Source: a virus
Direction: 5' to 3' (one strand)
Length of the DNA: 64,000 bases
Virus record (IMG/VR): IMGVR_UViG_3300025870_000004
Location: 28,687-92,686 of that record
Shown here piece after piece: positions 49,774-58,767 of this stretch. Under the pieces are notes generated by a model, which was given only the letters and a program-made list of their open reading frames with translations, was not told the DNA's origin and made no database searches. Every line of letters starts with the position of its first letter. Within the stretch, counting starts at the first letter, position 1. Position numbers and translations under genes: made by a program.

Positions 49774-50300
49774 AAGAAGCTTCCGCCTCCAGACAGACCA
49801 AGTTGTTTCGCATATCTAGGCAAACGACATGCCCAGTATCCGGCCTTTGTCTTATCTGTTTTGTTTGCACAGTCGTGACGGGCAGCGAATGATTTACGCG
49901 CCTTCGGGTCATTGAGTTTAACTTTCAGACCTGTGGTATCACCCCAAGATACTTTCTTGATGTTACCACTTGATGGGTCTTTGACATATACATAATACTT
50001 CTTCGGCCCACCAGCTTTTGGTTTATTGAGTTCTGGTTGTTTTTTCTCTTCTTCAAAGATGCAGTCCAGCGCAACATTCTCACCACGCCATTGTGCAAAC
50101 TCACCAAGATTAGACTCGATGATATCCAAGTCTGCGGCATCTACTTCTAGATTACCAGCGTGATATTGTTCCCGTGCCTCACGGAAGTATTCGTAATATC
50201 TTTCCGACCCGACACGAAAGATGTTATTTTCAATAAGAGAGGAACAAGTGCCACAGCACTCAGGTGTTCCGCAGTTTGTATGTTCGTCAAATCTTTTCAT
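49767..50300 (-). CDS. Conserved T4-like marine phage protein, possible virion protein
   Basis: 177 residues. N-terminal Cys-rich segment (NCGTPECCGTC). C-terminal block YYVYVKDPSSGNIKKVSWGD, KARKSFAARHDCANKTD and GYWACRLPRYAKQLGL is strongly conserved among marine T4-like phages as I recall. Cysteines could bind a metal. It follows a structural gene. Confidence 0.55.
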   Translation of the reverse strand: MKRFDEHTNCGTPECCGTCSSLIENNIFRVGSERYYEYFREAREQYHAGNLEVDAADLDIIESNLGEFAQWRGENVALDCIFEEEKKQPELNKPKAGGPKKYYVYVKDPSSGNIKKVSWGDTTGLKVKLNDPKARKSFAARHDCANKTDKTKAGYWACRLPRYAKQLGLSGGGSFFW

Positions 50301-51052
50301 TAGTCGTTATCCACCAGTATTAAATCGAATGTTCCACCGATACTTATATTACCAGTATCTAGATTCTTACCACGAAGTTCAACATCAGTCTTCGCAGGAA
50401 TCTCGATAGGAACAGGAAAATCAACGACAACACTATTACGATATACTTCAATGAGTTGTTTCACTGAAAACACTGAATCTGCATTAGAACTACGAGTGAA
50501 AAAACCAACCATTGCGGCTTTGTTGTCTTTAGTTGATGTTGTTTGCATACGAATCAAATATCCTGTCTTACCAGCAGGAATAGTGTATGCTGCTTGAAGT
50601 GTTTGATTATCAAATTCAGGGTCAATACGGCCAAGTTCGTTGCCACCTATTGTCGCGGTGATAATTCCTTCTCCACCGTCAGATGAACCAGCGGTTTCAA
50701 CTTTCATACGAAACAAACGAAGGAAAGACTTTGTGGATGTTACATTAGTTGTTCCATTAAGTGTAACTGTTTCAGTAATCTGATTGTAGTCGCCATCTAG
50801 TCCCTGAAGACTTACCGTTCTTGCACCAGTGTCGCCGTCATCATCATTTGCATCTGTAGACACAACTGTTACAACACCAGCGGTTGTGGGGTATGTGAAG
50901 TTAGCAGAACCGACTGCAATGACTTCAAATGTGGTTGGCACTTGGTCATTGAAACCGAATTTGTTAATGTGTGAAATCGAAGCCATACCGCCACGAGCGA
51001 TGTGAACGCCCTCACCGATTACTCCGTCTCCGAGATAGTGCGACTTTGACAT
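50300..51052 (-). CDS. Beta-rich structural protein, putative virion protein
   Basis: 250 residues, Gly/Thr/Val-rich, with strands such as FEVIAVGSANFTYPTTAGVV and YTIPAGKTGYLIRMQT; no enzyme motif. Composition is that of a phage decoration or fibre-type protein. Lies in the late cluster between the Cys-rich gene and the internal-protein genes. Confidence 0.55.
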   Translation of the reverse strand: MSKSHYLGDGVIGEGVHIARGGMASISHINKFGFNDQVPTTFEVIAVGSANFTYPTTAGVVTVVSTDANDDDGDTGARTVSLQGLDGDYNQITETVTLNGTTNVTSTKSFLRLFRMKVETAGSSDGGEGIITATIGGNELGRIDPEFDNQTLQAAYTIPAGKTGYLIRMQTTSTKDNKAAMVGFFTRSSNADSVFSVKQLIEVYRNSVVVDFPVPIEIPAKTDVELRGKNLDTGNISIGGTFDLILVDND

Positions 51053-51054
51053 TT

Positions 51055-52269
51055 CTATCTACCCAAGATTTTCTTGATGTCAGCAAGTGACTTGATTGAG
51101 TTTTGGAACTTCTCTTTGTCTATTGGCTTCTGAAGACGATTGAACTTAGCGAGAACATTCTGTGCTGTTGCACGGTCAATCTTGCCTTTACCTTTTTCAA
51201 ACTCAATGTTCGCTCCAGTAGGTAGGTCAGATGCTTTACGCAACTGCATGATGATGTTCTTTGATGCAGACTTGCGGTCATCATCAGATGCCTCAGTATC
51301 TTTGTCTTTCTTAGTCGTTGCCATACCACGGGTTGCACTGCGAGACTTCATGCCTTTCATTGCATCACGATATGCACGAGACTCCTTGACAGTTTTATTT
51401 TTCTTCACCAAAGATTTTAATTTTGTTTTTAGTTTTTCAAATGATGTTGGTTTTGCGTTTCTTATTATCTTTAATGCATTATTTAATTTTTCTTTATCAA
51501 TAGAGTCAAGTTTATATTGTTTATTTTTTTGGATTTTTCTTTTTAGTCGGTCAATATCATTTTTAGCGGTCTTTAATTCACTTTCACTCCCCTTGATTAC
51601 TCCCAACTCCATTCCTACTGTCGTTATAAAAGTCAGTGCGACAGCACCGAACATAGCAAAATTAAGTGCGAGAAGAACTTCACCAACACCCTCATCGAGT
51701 GACTCTTCAACGGCTTCGACTTTGACTTTGTTTCTCGTAATTTTAGACATTGCCATGACACCATCAGCGTCATACTTGTCGAGAACCTTATCAAGCATCT
51801 TACCTTTTGGCATTGAGTTGATGGTTGCGAGTTTTTTAATCTTGCCGATACCAACCGATTTGTATACAACAAAAGTATCTTTTGCCTCTTCAATCTGAGT
51901 CATACCATCATCGTCTTTCATGATTTCTCTACGAAGTTTTTTCGCATCAACACCATCAACTTCGATTTCCAAATACGGGTCTTTACGGGTCGGTTTATTC
52001 ATAGACTTAACCTTACCACGAAGTTTCTTAATGACTGTCTGGAAGTATTTGAGGTCTCTTTGATAGTCTTCGCCTGGTTCATACTCTCTATAGATAGACG
52101 CTTCTTCAATAGATTCTTTCTTAGGCATCAATGCTTTAATCGTTTTGACATCAAGTTTCATCTTCTTGGCAATCTGTTGTGCGGACATACCACGTTCAAT
52201 GTAACCGTGCAGTTCTTTCATGCGACCTTCGTTCAGAGTCTTTTCTGTGAGTTCTTTAAAAGTTTTCAT
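51055..52269 (-). CDS. Putative internal/prohead protein with four protease sites
   Basis: 404 residues. The N-terminus KTFKELTEKTLNEG resembles a T4 capsid-targeting peptide. Four places fit L/I-x-E before G/A (after residues 14, 56, 128 and 193), so it could be cut into several peptides in the prohead. Residues 195-220 are hydrophobic (VLLALNFAMFGAVALTFITT); the rest is Lys-rich and helical. Confidence 0.5.
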   Translation of the reverse strand: MKTFKELTEKTLNEGRMKELHGYIERGMSAQQIAKKMKLDVKTIKALMPKKESIEEASIYREYEPGEDYQRDLKYFQTVIKKLRGKVKSMNKPTRKDPYLEIEVDGVDAKKLRREIMKDDDGMTQIEEAKDTFVVYKSVGIGKIKKLATINSMPKGKMLDKVLDKYDADGVMAMSKITRNKVKVEAVEESLDEGVGEVLLALNFAMFGAVALTFITTVGMELGVIKGSESELKTAKNDIDRLKRKIQKNKQYKLDSIDKEKLNNALKIIRNAKPTSFEKLKTKLKSLVKKNKTVKESRAYRDAMKGMKSRSATRGMATTKKDKDTEASDDDRKSASKNIIMQLRKASDLPTGANIEFEKGKGKIDRATAQNVLAKFNRLQKPIDKEKFQNSIKSLADIKKILGR

Positions 52270-52502
52270 TACGCTAAATCCTTATCGTGGTTCAGACCAC
52301 CCTTTTTCTTTTTGACTATAAATGCATTGACCCGTGCGTATCCCCACTGTGATGGAGTAGTGCCTGGTCTGTGTCCAGTTTTCCATGCGGCGACACCACG
52401 GTCATAGACCTTCTTCAGTGTGCCATATGAGATACCAGACTTATCCGATTTCTTTGTGAGTGCTTTATCTGCCTCAGTGATGAATTGACTAAACTTAATC
52501 AT
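52269..52502 (-). CDS. DUF5824-like small basic protein with targeting-like N-terminus
   Basis: 77 residues. IKFSQFITEADKALTKK matches a capsid-targeting peptide with an ITE/A site. The body SYGTLKKVYDRGVAAWKTGH and PSQWGYARVNAFIVKKKKG is a family found in very diverse phages. Overlaps neighbours on both sides. Confidence 0.6.
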   Translation of the reverse strand: MIKFSQFITEADKALTKKSDKSGISYGTLKKVYDRGVAAWKTGHRPGTTPSQWGYARVNAFIVKKKKGGLNHDKDLA

Positions 52503-54055
52503 TTCGTCTCTCTATTCTTTGCTTTTGCACGGGCGATTCTTGCACGGTCGAGCATTGTATCAAATTTCTTTTTATCAGTTTGCTTTTCGCGTTCGATTTT
52601 ATCTTTTGCCGTTGCGACGGCATCTTCTTCGACTTCATGGAGTGCAAGATGTTTAGGTAGAACGCCCTTCTTCACCATTTGGTCAAAGTATTTAATCATT
52701 TGTCTAGGACGCTCAACACCATACTGACGGAAGAAGTCCCATGCACCTGAACCGCCTTTATTTGGATTCTTGCGTCTCCAGTTAAGATATGCACGAACAG
52801 CATCTTTGTATTCTTTACCGTTCACAACTTTGTCAAGGAACTTATCAACACCCTTCATAAGAACTGCGCCATCGCCTTTGTTTCCGAACGGCCCAGTCTT
52901 ACCGAAAACTCTTTCGTCTACTTCGCATGGCGTGTCTTTTTCATACTTCTTGACTAGTTTGTCTGTGCCTTCTTCGCCAGCACCAGACTCACCATACATT
53001 GCCTTGAATGACCTAGTATACTTGGACGGTTTGGTCTTCGCACCCTTGTCACCTGGCGCTGGTTTATATGCAGACGCATCATCATCGTCCTTTGCAGTGC
53101 CTTTCTTGAAGTGCGCGGCGCGTTTCTTCTTGGTCGCGACAGACATATCGTCACCTTCAGCGTCTTTCGCATAATACTTCTTAGGTTGTGTCCCCTTGAC
53201 ATCCTTACCAATCTCAGAGTCTTGAGGTGCTTTCTTCTCAATCAGTTCTACTGCGTCCAACCACTTACGAAGTTTCTTGTCACCACATTCAACGATGACA
53301 TAGTTCGCACCCAATACAGATACGATACCGACTTCTTCGCTTTCTTTGACAACAACAGTATCACCAATTTCAAACAACTCACCAGAGACATATGCCTCAC
53401 GAGTGTCATCCAGTTTACCTAAGTCGATGTGTCGTTTGAAGGAGCGTTCCTCTTTCAGACCCATACCCTTGCGAACATCATTGAAGAGTCTGCGAGTGTC
53501 CTTGTCGGACATAGAGTTTGGAATACCCTGTGAGAATACTTGATAGTCATTGTCTGATACAGCTTGACGCATCTTACTTGCAGACATACCCTCAACACCT
53601 TCTGCATCAGGGTCGCGTCTACCAGCAGATACAACATCAATTGATTCGAAGTTATAGAATCCGTGACGCGCCTTCTTACCGTTGTATTTGTTCAACAGGA
53701 CTTCAAAGGTTCTTAACTGGTCGCCACCGACAACCATTGTGATTCTCTTATAACCCATGTCATACAGTTTGGTGGCAATGTCGATTGCGTTTCTTGCAGT
53801 CTTATCTACGATGATGTTACGACCATTCTTTGGGAACATCTTGCGTAGGTGTTTAATTTTATCTGAGTATGACAGGGGGTTTTTCTTTGCGTCTTGGGAC
53901 TGCGACACATAAATCTTATAGTCTGCACCCTTAGACTTCTTGACCAAAGCGTCAATCAGTTTGCCATGACCAATCGTTGGTGGATTCATCCGACCAAACG
54001 TAAAGAAGACTTCGCGTTCTTCTTCTACCAAATATTCACTGAAGTTCTTAATCAC
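52499..54055 (-). CDS. Nucleotidyltransferase (HxGH family) multidomain protein, probable internal protein
   Basis: GTG start at 54055 is chosen: GAGG lies upstream and the frame before it overlaps the basic gene. 518 residues. N-terminus IKNFSEYLVEEER is targeting-like. TFGRMNPPTIGHGKLIDAL (HxGH class), VVGGDQLRTFEVL and EGMSASKMRQA form a cytidylyl/NMN-adenylyltransferase domain (about 18-185). Then a KOW-like barrel (GDTVVVKESEEVGIVSVLG), a Lys/Asp-rich linker and a helical C-terminal domain. Confidence 0.65.
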   Translation of the reverse strand: MIKNFSEYLVEEEREVFFTFGRMNPPTIGHGKLIDALVKKSKGADYKIYVSQSQDAKKNPLSYSDKIKHLRKMFPKNGRNIIVDKTARNAIDIATKLYDMGYKRITMVVGGDQLRTFEVLLNKYNGKKARHGFYNFESIDVVSAGRRDPDAEGVEGMSASKMRQAVSDNDYQVFSQGIPNSMSDKDTRRLFNDVRKGMGLKEERSFKRHIDLGKLDDTREAYVSGELFEIGDTVVVKESEEVGIVSVLGANYVIVECGDKKLRKWLDAVELIEKKAPQDSEIGKDVKGTQPKKYYAKDAEGDDMSVATKKKRAAHFKKGTAKDDDDASAYKPAPGDKGAKTKPSKYTRSFKAMYGESGAGEEGTDKLVKKYEKDTPCEVDERVFGKTGPFGNKGDGAVLMKGVDKFLDKVVNGKEYKDAVRAYLNWRRKNPNKGGSGAWDFFRQYGVERPRQMIKYFDQMVKKGVLPKHLALHEVEEDAVATAKDKIEREKQTDKKKFDTMLDRARIARAKAKNRETK

Positions 54056-54530
54056 TCTTCTTTGCGCCTCTTTTTCTTGCGAGCTCTGACTTACGAACCG
54101 TTGGAAGAAGTTTCTTCGCGATTCTGTCAATGCGTGAACCCATTTTACTTACACGCTTCTCAATCTCTGCGCGGCGAGCTACTGACAACTCAGACTTATC
54201 TATACCCTTAGTAATCTTCTTGACGATTGCTCCACGGGCCTGACGGCGAGCGCGTTTCTTTAACGTATCCATATTCGCAACACGGCGTGCTGCAATCTTA
54301 CGTCCTCGCGCAATCTTCGCTTTATTCTTCTTGAGATTTCTTGCCAGTTTACGGCGTTGTTGGACAGTGAGTGCTTCTGTCTCTATAGGCGCGTGGGTGG
54401 AAGAATACTCTGCATCCGTTCCTGCACCGATATCACGCTTACGTTTCTTTGCGTTATATGCCTGTTGAGGGTCACCCGTTTGGGTGTAGTCCACATTCAG
54501 AAATGTCTTCAGGCTCATTGGTTTAGCCAT
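54048..54530 (-). CDS. Highly basic helical protein, putative internal protein
   Basis: 160 residues with about 30 percent Arg/Lys (RRKLARNLKKNKAKIARGRK, KKRARRQARGAIVKKITKG). N-terminus SLKTFLNVDYTQTGDPQQAY is conserved in related phages as I recall. Suited to bind packaged DNA. Start MAKP at 54530 after the ligase-like gene. Confidence 0.55.
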   Translation of the reverse strand: MAKPMSLKTFLNVDYTQTGDPQQAYNAKKRKRDIGAGTDAEYSSTHAPIETEALTVQQRRKLARNLKKNKAKIARGRKIAARRVANMDTLKKRARRQARGAIVKKITKGIDKSELSVARRAEIEKRVSKMGSRIDRIAKKLLPTVRKSELARKRGAKKSD

Positions 54531-54533
54531 GTA

Positions 54534-55766
54534 TTACCTCTTTGGTTTATCCCATCCCTTCAGTATGTCAGGACTGAAGTTATTATACGAAAATTCTAAG
54601 CGGTCAACCAACTTGACCGCATCACCACCTAATTTGTCAATAGCAACGAAACCTTCTGCACCAGTGCGAACCTTGTAACCTTTTGTGGTTTGCACAAATG
54701 CATCATAATTTGAAATACTATTAAGTTTATTTATAAGTTTTAATTTCGCTAATACAATACTTTTTTGTAAATCAAACATGTTTACGAGAGATTTCTTATT
54801 CTTTGGAGAGAAAAACTTCATGATTTCATCAAGTTTCTGCTGTTGAACCATGCGACCCTTCTCTGACTTACGTTTCTCCATCTCTTTGACAAACTTGTCA
54901 TTGACCCACTTGATGAGTCCTGTCACATGTATGCGACTATCTGGAATGACCTGACCCTCACGCACAAAGGTATTATTGTATTGTTCAATCAATTGTGCGA
55001 GTCCTTGGTTCTTTTCAAGTTCACGGAGTGTCGAACCAGCGATACTGTTGAAGAGTTTACCAGCCGTTGACAGATGCTTGGTCACCTCGGCGGTCTCTTT
55101 CTTGTTCATTGTCGCACCACCGACATCACGCAACATTGCATCCTGTGACCAGACATTCTTAGATTGTTTGAACTTAGATACGTCAACACCATACGAGGCT
55201 TTCAACGACTCGAAGTCATTACCTTTATATGTAGTGTGCCATACAATACCAATCTGTGCCTTACGAACAGCATCAGCTTGGTCATATGGGATTGCATAGA
55301 TGATTGTGTTTGGATGAAAGGTTGTATACTTCTCACCATCGATGACTTCATTCTTAACATCTTCTTTCGAGAACAAGAAGTCTCCCTGAATAATACCTTT
55401 AATACCAAGGTCTGGAAGATAACGTAGTGCAGCTTTCATCTTGTCTGCAAGGTCACCCGACATCTCTGCATCAATCTCTGCGGCAGACTTATAGATTTTA
55501 GGGTTCTTGGCAAAGATGCCCTTCTTCGCAACAAAGAAGTTACCGTCACTAGGGTCTTGTCCTGCGAAGATTGCAGGCGCACCATCCCACTTGACCGATA
55601 GTTTAGAACTGGTCTCACCCGCAAGCATGTCACGAAGTTCACGCAATGCATTGATTGCCTGACGAGTTCCGTTCACACCACCATAGAGAACCTTGTCCTC
55701 GATATGAGTCATGTGAGTATTCTTTTGCTCACGGAGAAAATCTGGGAAGTGAAGTATCGTGGTCAT
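54534..55766 (-). CDS. Ligase-like nucleotidyltransferase family protein (KxDG motif)
   Basis: 410 residues. SSKLSVKWDGAPAIFAG near 58 looks like motif I (KxDG) of covalent nucleotidyltransferases; IKGIIQGDFLFS could be motif III and NTIIYAIP motif IIIa. T4-like relatives are unnamed (DUF6267-like, from memory). N-terminus TTILHFPDFLREQ might be a targeting peptide. Substrate (DNA, RNA or protein) unknown. Confidence 0.55.
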   Translation of the reverse strand: MTTILHFPDFLREQKNTHMTHIEDKVLYGGVNGTRQAINALRELRDMLAGETSSKLSVKWDGAPAIFAGQDPSDGNFFVAKKGIFAKNPKIYKSAAEIDAEMSGDLADKMKAALRYLPDLGIKGIIQGDFLFSKEDVKNEVIDGEKYTTFHPNTIIYAIPYDQADAVRKAQIGIVWHTTYKGNDFESLKASYGVDVSKFKQSKNVWSQDAMLRDVGGATMNKKETAEVTKHLSTAGKLFNSIAGSTLRELEKNQGLAQLIEQYNNTFVREGQVIPDSRIHVTGLIKWVNDKFVKEMEKRKSEKGRMVQQQKLDEIMKFFSPKNKKSLVNMFDLQKSIVLAKLKLINKLNSISNYDAFVQTTKGYKVRTGAEGFVAIDKLGGDAVKLVDRLEFSYNNFSPDILKGWDKPKR

Positions 55767-57112
55767 TTCTTAAATATCTTCTTAAAGTCTGCGGTTGCCA
55801 TGGCTTGGAACTGTGGATTTGCTGAATAACTACCTTTATATCGCACTTCAATGTCAAGTATGGGTGAACCGTCTGAATAGATTGTTAGGAATACTTTAGC
55901 TGCACTAGCACCTTTCTCCCATGCACCTACCTTACCTGAAGTTCTTTCTACTTCGAGTTTACTATTATACAAGTCTTGTAAGACAGTAACAATATTACTT
56001 AACTCTTGACCATCAGCATCACTTACCTCTATCTGACCACGAACGAATTTACCGATACCTGTTAGTAGAGTAAACTGAAATTCGTTTGCATTCAGTGTGT
56101 CGTTCAGTTGTGTTCTAAAGACGAGTTCAAGAAACTTTTCAACAAATCCTTGGTCATGCGATTTGATTACACTGAAAACTTTTTTGAAGAATATATTTGT
56201 AGGTTTCTTGAGTTCTTTACCCCAAACATTTACAGGAATCTTATTGATAGCCTTTGTATATTCCATAGGTTTCATCTTACGGATTTCTTCTTTTGATAAC
56301 TTCAACTTTTCCATGAGAACACGTTCAAAGAATAACTTTTTCGCATTATCAATCAGAATGGTATCAGCACCAACAATATCCTGTAGAATACTTTCTTTAC
56401 CTGTAATCGGTTTGTTGATAAGTGTGGGGTCGGGTGCTTTGACCGAAGATTTCTTTTTTAGAGAGTATCCGTAAAACTTACCAGAACTTGATTTGACTAC
56501 TATATCAGATGAGTTATAATCTTTTATTCGACCTAATCTAGGATTGAACTTCGCAATCTCTTTATCCCATCCTTTACCAGTCCAGTAGACTTTAGATGCT
56601 GTTCCAACTTCATTTAGAATATATTTCGCCGCTGATATTGCAGTTGCAAGGTCGTTGAAGTTGTTTTGGAAAAAGTCTAGGAAGTCGGGTCTACGGTCTG
56701 CGCCATCTACTTTAGAATAAATCTTCTTTGCCTGTTCAATGAGGTCAACCGCTTCTTCTTCGGTGAGTGTAGAACCACCCTCATATTTCATGAGAACGAG
56801 ACAGGCGGTCATCATCTCTTGGACTTCGCCTGGGACTTTTTTACCACCTTCACCGATTGAACCATCGCCAAACATGGAAGATGCGAATGGAATTTTTAGA
56901 TTATTCTGTTTGATATAATCTTTGATATCTTTTTGTTGGTCGGTGAATGCTCTCTTTATTTTATATTTCTTCATATCAGGAGTCGAGACCATAACAATAT
57001 CATCGGTTGGCCCTTGAAGATAAGAGATTAGTTTCTTGATATCAGCATCATCGGACGAGTTGTGTCCTACATTGAATGCAGCTTCAGATAGATGTGTCTT
57101 AAACTTTTGCAT
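55763..57112 (-). CDS. Putative nuclease-like internal protein
   Basis: 449 residues from ATG 57112, chosen because the TATAAATA box at 57137 would begin the message after an earlier GTG. N-terminus QKFKTHLSEAAF is a targeting peptide with LSE/A site. Residues near 205-230 (SDIVVKSSSGKFYGYSLKKKS) resemble a D...SxK core of PD-(D/E)xK-like folds, and DIEVRYKGSYSANPQF is conserved-looking near the C-terminus. Function otherwise unknown. Confidence 0.5.
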   Translation of the reverse strand: MQKFKTHLSEAAFNVGHNSSDDADIKKLISYLQGPTDDIVMVSTPDMKKYKIKRAFTDQQKDIKDYIKQNNLKIPFASSMFGDGSIGEGGKKVPGEVQEMMTACLVLMKYEGGSTLTEEEAVDLIEQAKKIYSKVDGADRRPDFLDFFQNNFNDLATAISAAKYILNEVGTASKVYWTGKGWDKEIAKFNPRLGRIKDYNSSDIVVKSSSGKFYGYSLKKKSSVKAPDPTLINKPITGKESILQDIVGADTILIDNAKKLFFERVLMEKLKLSKEEIRKMKPMEYTKAINKIPVNVWGKELKKPTNIFFKKVFSVIKSHDQGFVEKFLELVFRTQLNDTLNANEFQFTLLTGIGKFVRGQIEVSDADGQELSNIVTVLQDLYNSKLEVERTSGKVGAWEKGASAAKVFLTIYSDGSPILDIEVRYKGSYSANPQFQAMATADFKKIFKK

Positions 57113-57136
57113 CGATTTCCCATTTATATTTACCAC

Positions 57137-57144
57137 TATTTATA
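57137..57144 (-). promoter_or_regulatory. T4-type late promoter
   Basis: Minus strand TATAAATA. Leader of about 20 bases with GGGA before ATG 57112; drives the internal-protein cluster. Confidence 0.75.
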
Positions 57145-57150
57145 AGATTT

Positions 57151-57831
57151 TTAACACCAACCGTTGGTGTAATCATCTTGATATAACACTTTTATATCAG
57201 AAATCGATTTAGATGTCAAGTCAGAAAGTTGCCACTTGGCTCTATTTTTTGATACGGTTGCGTAGATTGATGGTAGGTCTATCTGTAGGATGTCTTCCAT
57301 CAATGATTTACACTTATCAAAGTCGCGTATGTCGAATACATGGTCATAGTAATGTATGTTACCACCACAATGATATTGGGGATAGAATTCGGTCAGGGGA
57401 ATGCCCCAACGCACATGTTCCTTAACGATGTCGTTAATATCTTTGAATGTCCATTTTAATTTGACGAACTCTTCATATATCCCTGCGTCATATTGTTGGA
57501 TTGCAAAGTTCACTCCACTCAACCATCGTTCTACAGGGTCACGTTTGATAGCGAACCGCAATGTGTTGTCTCGCCAAAGGTCACCGTTTCTTTCCACAAA
57601 CTCTCGGCGACCATGAAGTTCTGACTGTCCGTGAGGAAAGTATCCGTGGGGATTATCGGAGGATGTTTGTCTGTAAGGCAGACCATTGAGGTCAGACCAC
57701 ATGACTTTCAATGTCGATGAACAGTTCTTCGGTATGATACGAAAGTCTATCTCGTCACCGAAGTATAGGACATTATACCTGTTATCAAAATAAGACTGTT
57801 GAGTCACCTTGTTCCTCGTTATACTTTTCAA
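57151..57831 (-). CDS. Sulfotransferase family protein
   Basis: 226 residues. IDFRIIPKNCSSTLKVMW is the phosphosulfate loop and RFAIKRDPVERWLSGVNFA the 3'-phosphate motif. ATG 57831 overlaps the nuclease gene by 47 bases; GTG 57807 with AGGA upstream is a good alternative start. Stands outside the main glycan island. Confidence 0.7.
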   Translation of the reverse strand: MKSITRNKVTQQSYFDNRYNVLYFGDEIDFRIIPKNCSSTLKVMWSDLNGLPYRQTSSDNPHGYFPHGQSELHGRREFVERNGDLWRDNTLRFAIKRDPVERWLSGVNFAIQQYDAGIYEEFVKLKWTFKDINDIVKEHVRWGIPLTEFYPQYHCGGNIHYYDHVFDIRDFDKCKSLMEDILQIDLPSIYATVSKNRAKWQLSDLTSKSISDIKVLYQDDYTNGWC

Positions 57832-58468
57832 TCGTATCCCTCAAAGAATTAATCCAGTTATCACGATGTTCGACAAAGATTTGAGGTTTATCTTCACCGT
57901 CAACACTGATGATAGTCACCAGCTGTGTGATAGGTTGACCTGTGCGTTCTTCCCACATGATAGCATATGCGGCTTCCTGCATGAAGTAGTTGTTAATCCA
58001 ACTCTTCTGTTTCTTCTTCATTGCAGTCTTGAAGTCAATGATGGATAGTTTACCATCAAACTCAGCAACACAGTCAACACGACCAGCGACACCCAAGTGG
58101 TTGGAATAGAGTGGTGCTTCCTGTGCATAGACAGTTCCAATCAACCCATCAAGAACTGGTTTCATAACATTGAATGAGTGAATAATATCTGGAGTATAAC
58201 CATCCTTGTAGTTCGGGTCATTGTCGATATACTTCTCAGTAATCTCGTGAACACGAGTTCCACGACCCGATGCACGACCAGAGATTCTGTTTGCCTCTGC
58301 TTCACCGACACGTTTACGCCACTTTGCGATAGAGTCACGAGATAGAATAGATAGGACAGTGGTGATAGATGGAAGGTCGATTCCTTCGGGGGTCTTATAC
58401 TTACGTCCAGACTCGGTTGTCACCGCATTCATTTCAGTTAGTTCTACTTGTTCGTGTATAAAGGTCAT
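57785..58468 (-). CDS. PD-(D/E)xK exonuclease, RecB-like
   Basis: 227 residues. GRGTRVHEITEKYI (GxxxHE), GRVDCVAEFDGKLSIIDFKT (D...DxK) and FMQEAAYAIMWEERTG (QxxxY) are the three RecB-family nuclease motifs. Likely degrades or processes DNA during recombination or host DNA breakdown. Confidence 0.85.
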   Translation of the reverse strand: MTFIHEQVELTEMNAVTTESGRKYKTPEGIDLPSITTVLSILSRDSIAKWRKRVGEAEANRISGRASGRGTRVHEITEKYIDNDPNYKDGYTPDIIHSFNVMKPVLDGLIGTVYAQEAPLYSNHLGVAGRVDCVAEFDGKLSIIDFKTAMKKKQKSWINNYFMQEAAYAIMWEERTGQPITQLVTIISVDGEDKPQIFVEHRDNWINSLRDTIEKYNEEQGDSTVLF

Positions 58469-58767
58469 GCTAATACTTTCAATAATCCAATCGCTAATAC
58501 GATTGATGCGGTTGTATTTAGAACAATCATTGCTCGGTCATGCCAGAGCATTGACACGACCAACCATAAGACTGTTCCGATTAGTCCAAAGATGAAGTCA
58601 TAGAGTGCATACTCAACACCAGCAGAACGACATATGATAGCAATCATAATGAACACTGTCGCAACCCATTTGATATACCAGTCAAGAGTATATAGAGGTG
58701 TTACTGTCTCGACCATTGTCGGTTCGACATACTCAAACTCTACTGTTTCTGTATTTTCATTATCCAC
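58465..58767 (-). CDS. Small membrane protein, unknown
   Basis: 100 residues: acidic N-terminus, then three membrane segments (WVATVFIMIAIICRSAG, LYDFIFGLIGTVLWLVVSML, MIVLNTTASIVLAIGLLKVL). Similar unnamed proteins occur beside the nuclease in related phages as I recall. Confidence 0.6.
   Translation of the reverse strand: MDNENTETVEFEYVEPTMVETVTPLYTLDWYIKWVATVFIMIAIICRSAGVEYALYDFIFGLIGTVLWLVVSMLWHDRAMIVLNTTASIVLAIGLLKVLA

Noticed and set aside
51140-51898. 252-codon plus-strand open frame
   Set aside because: Antisense of the internal protein with protease sites; hydrophobic composition arises from antisense of Lys/Asp codons.
54728-54735. TATAAATA on the minus strand inside the ligase-like gene
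   Set aside because: Inside a Lys/Leu/Asn coding stretch; the next start is about 200 bases away, so not counted as a promoter.
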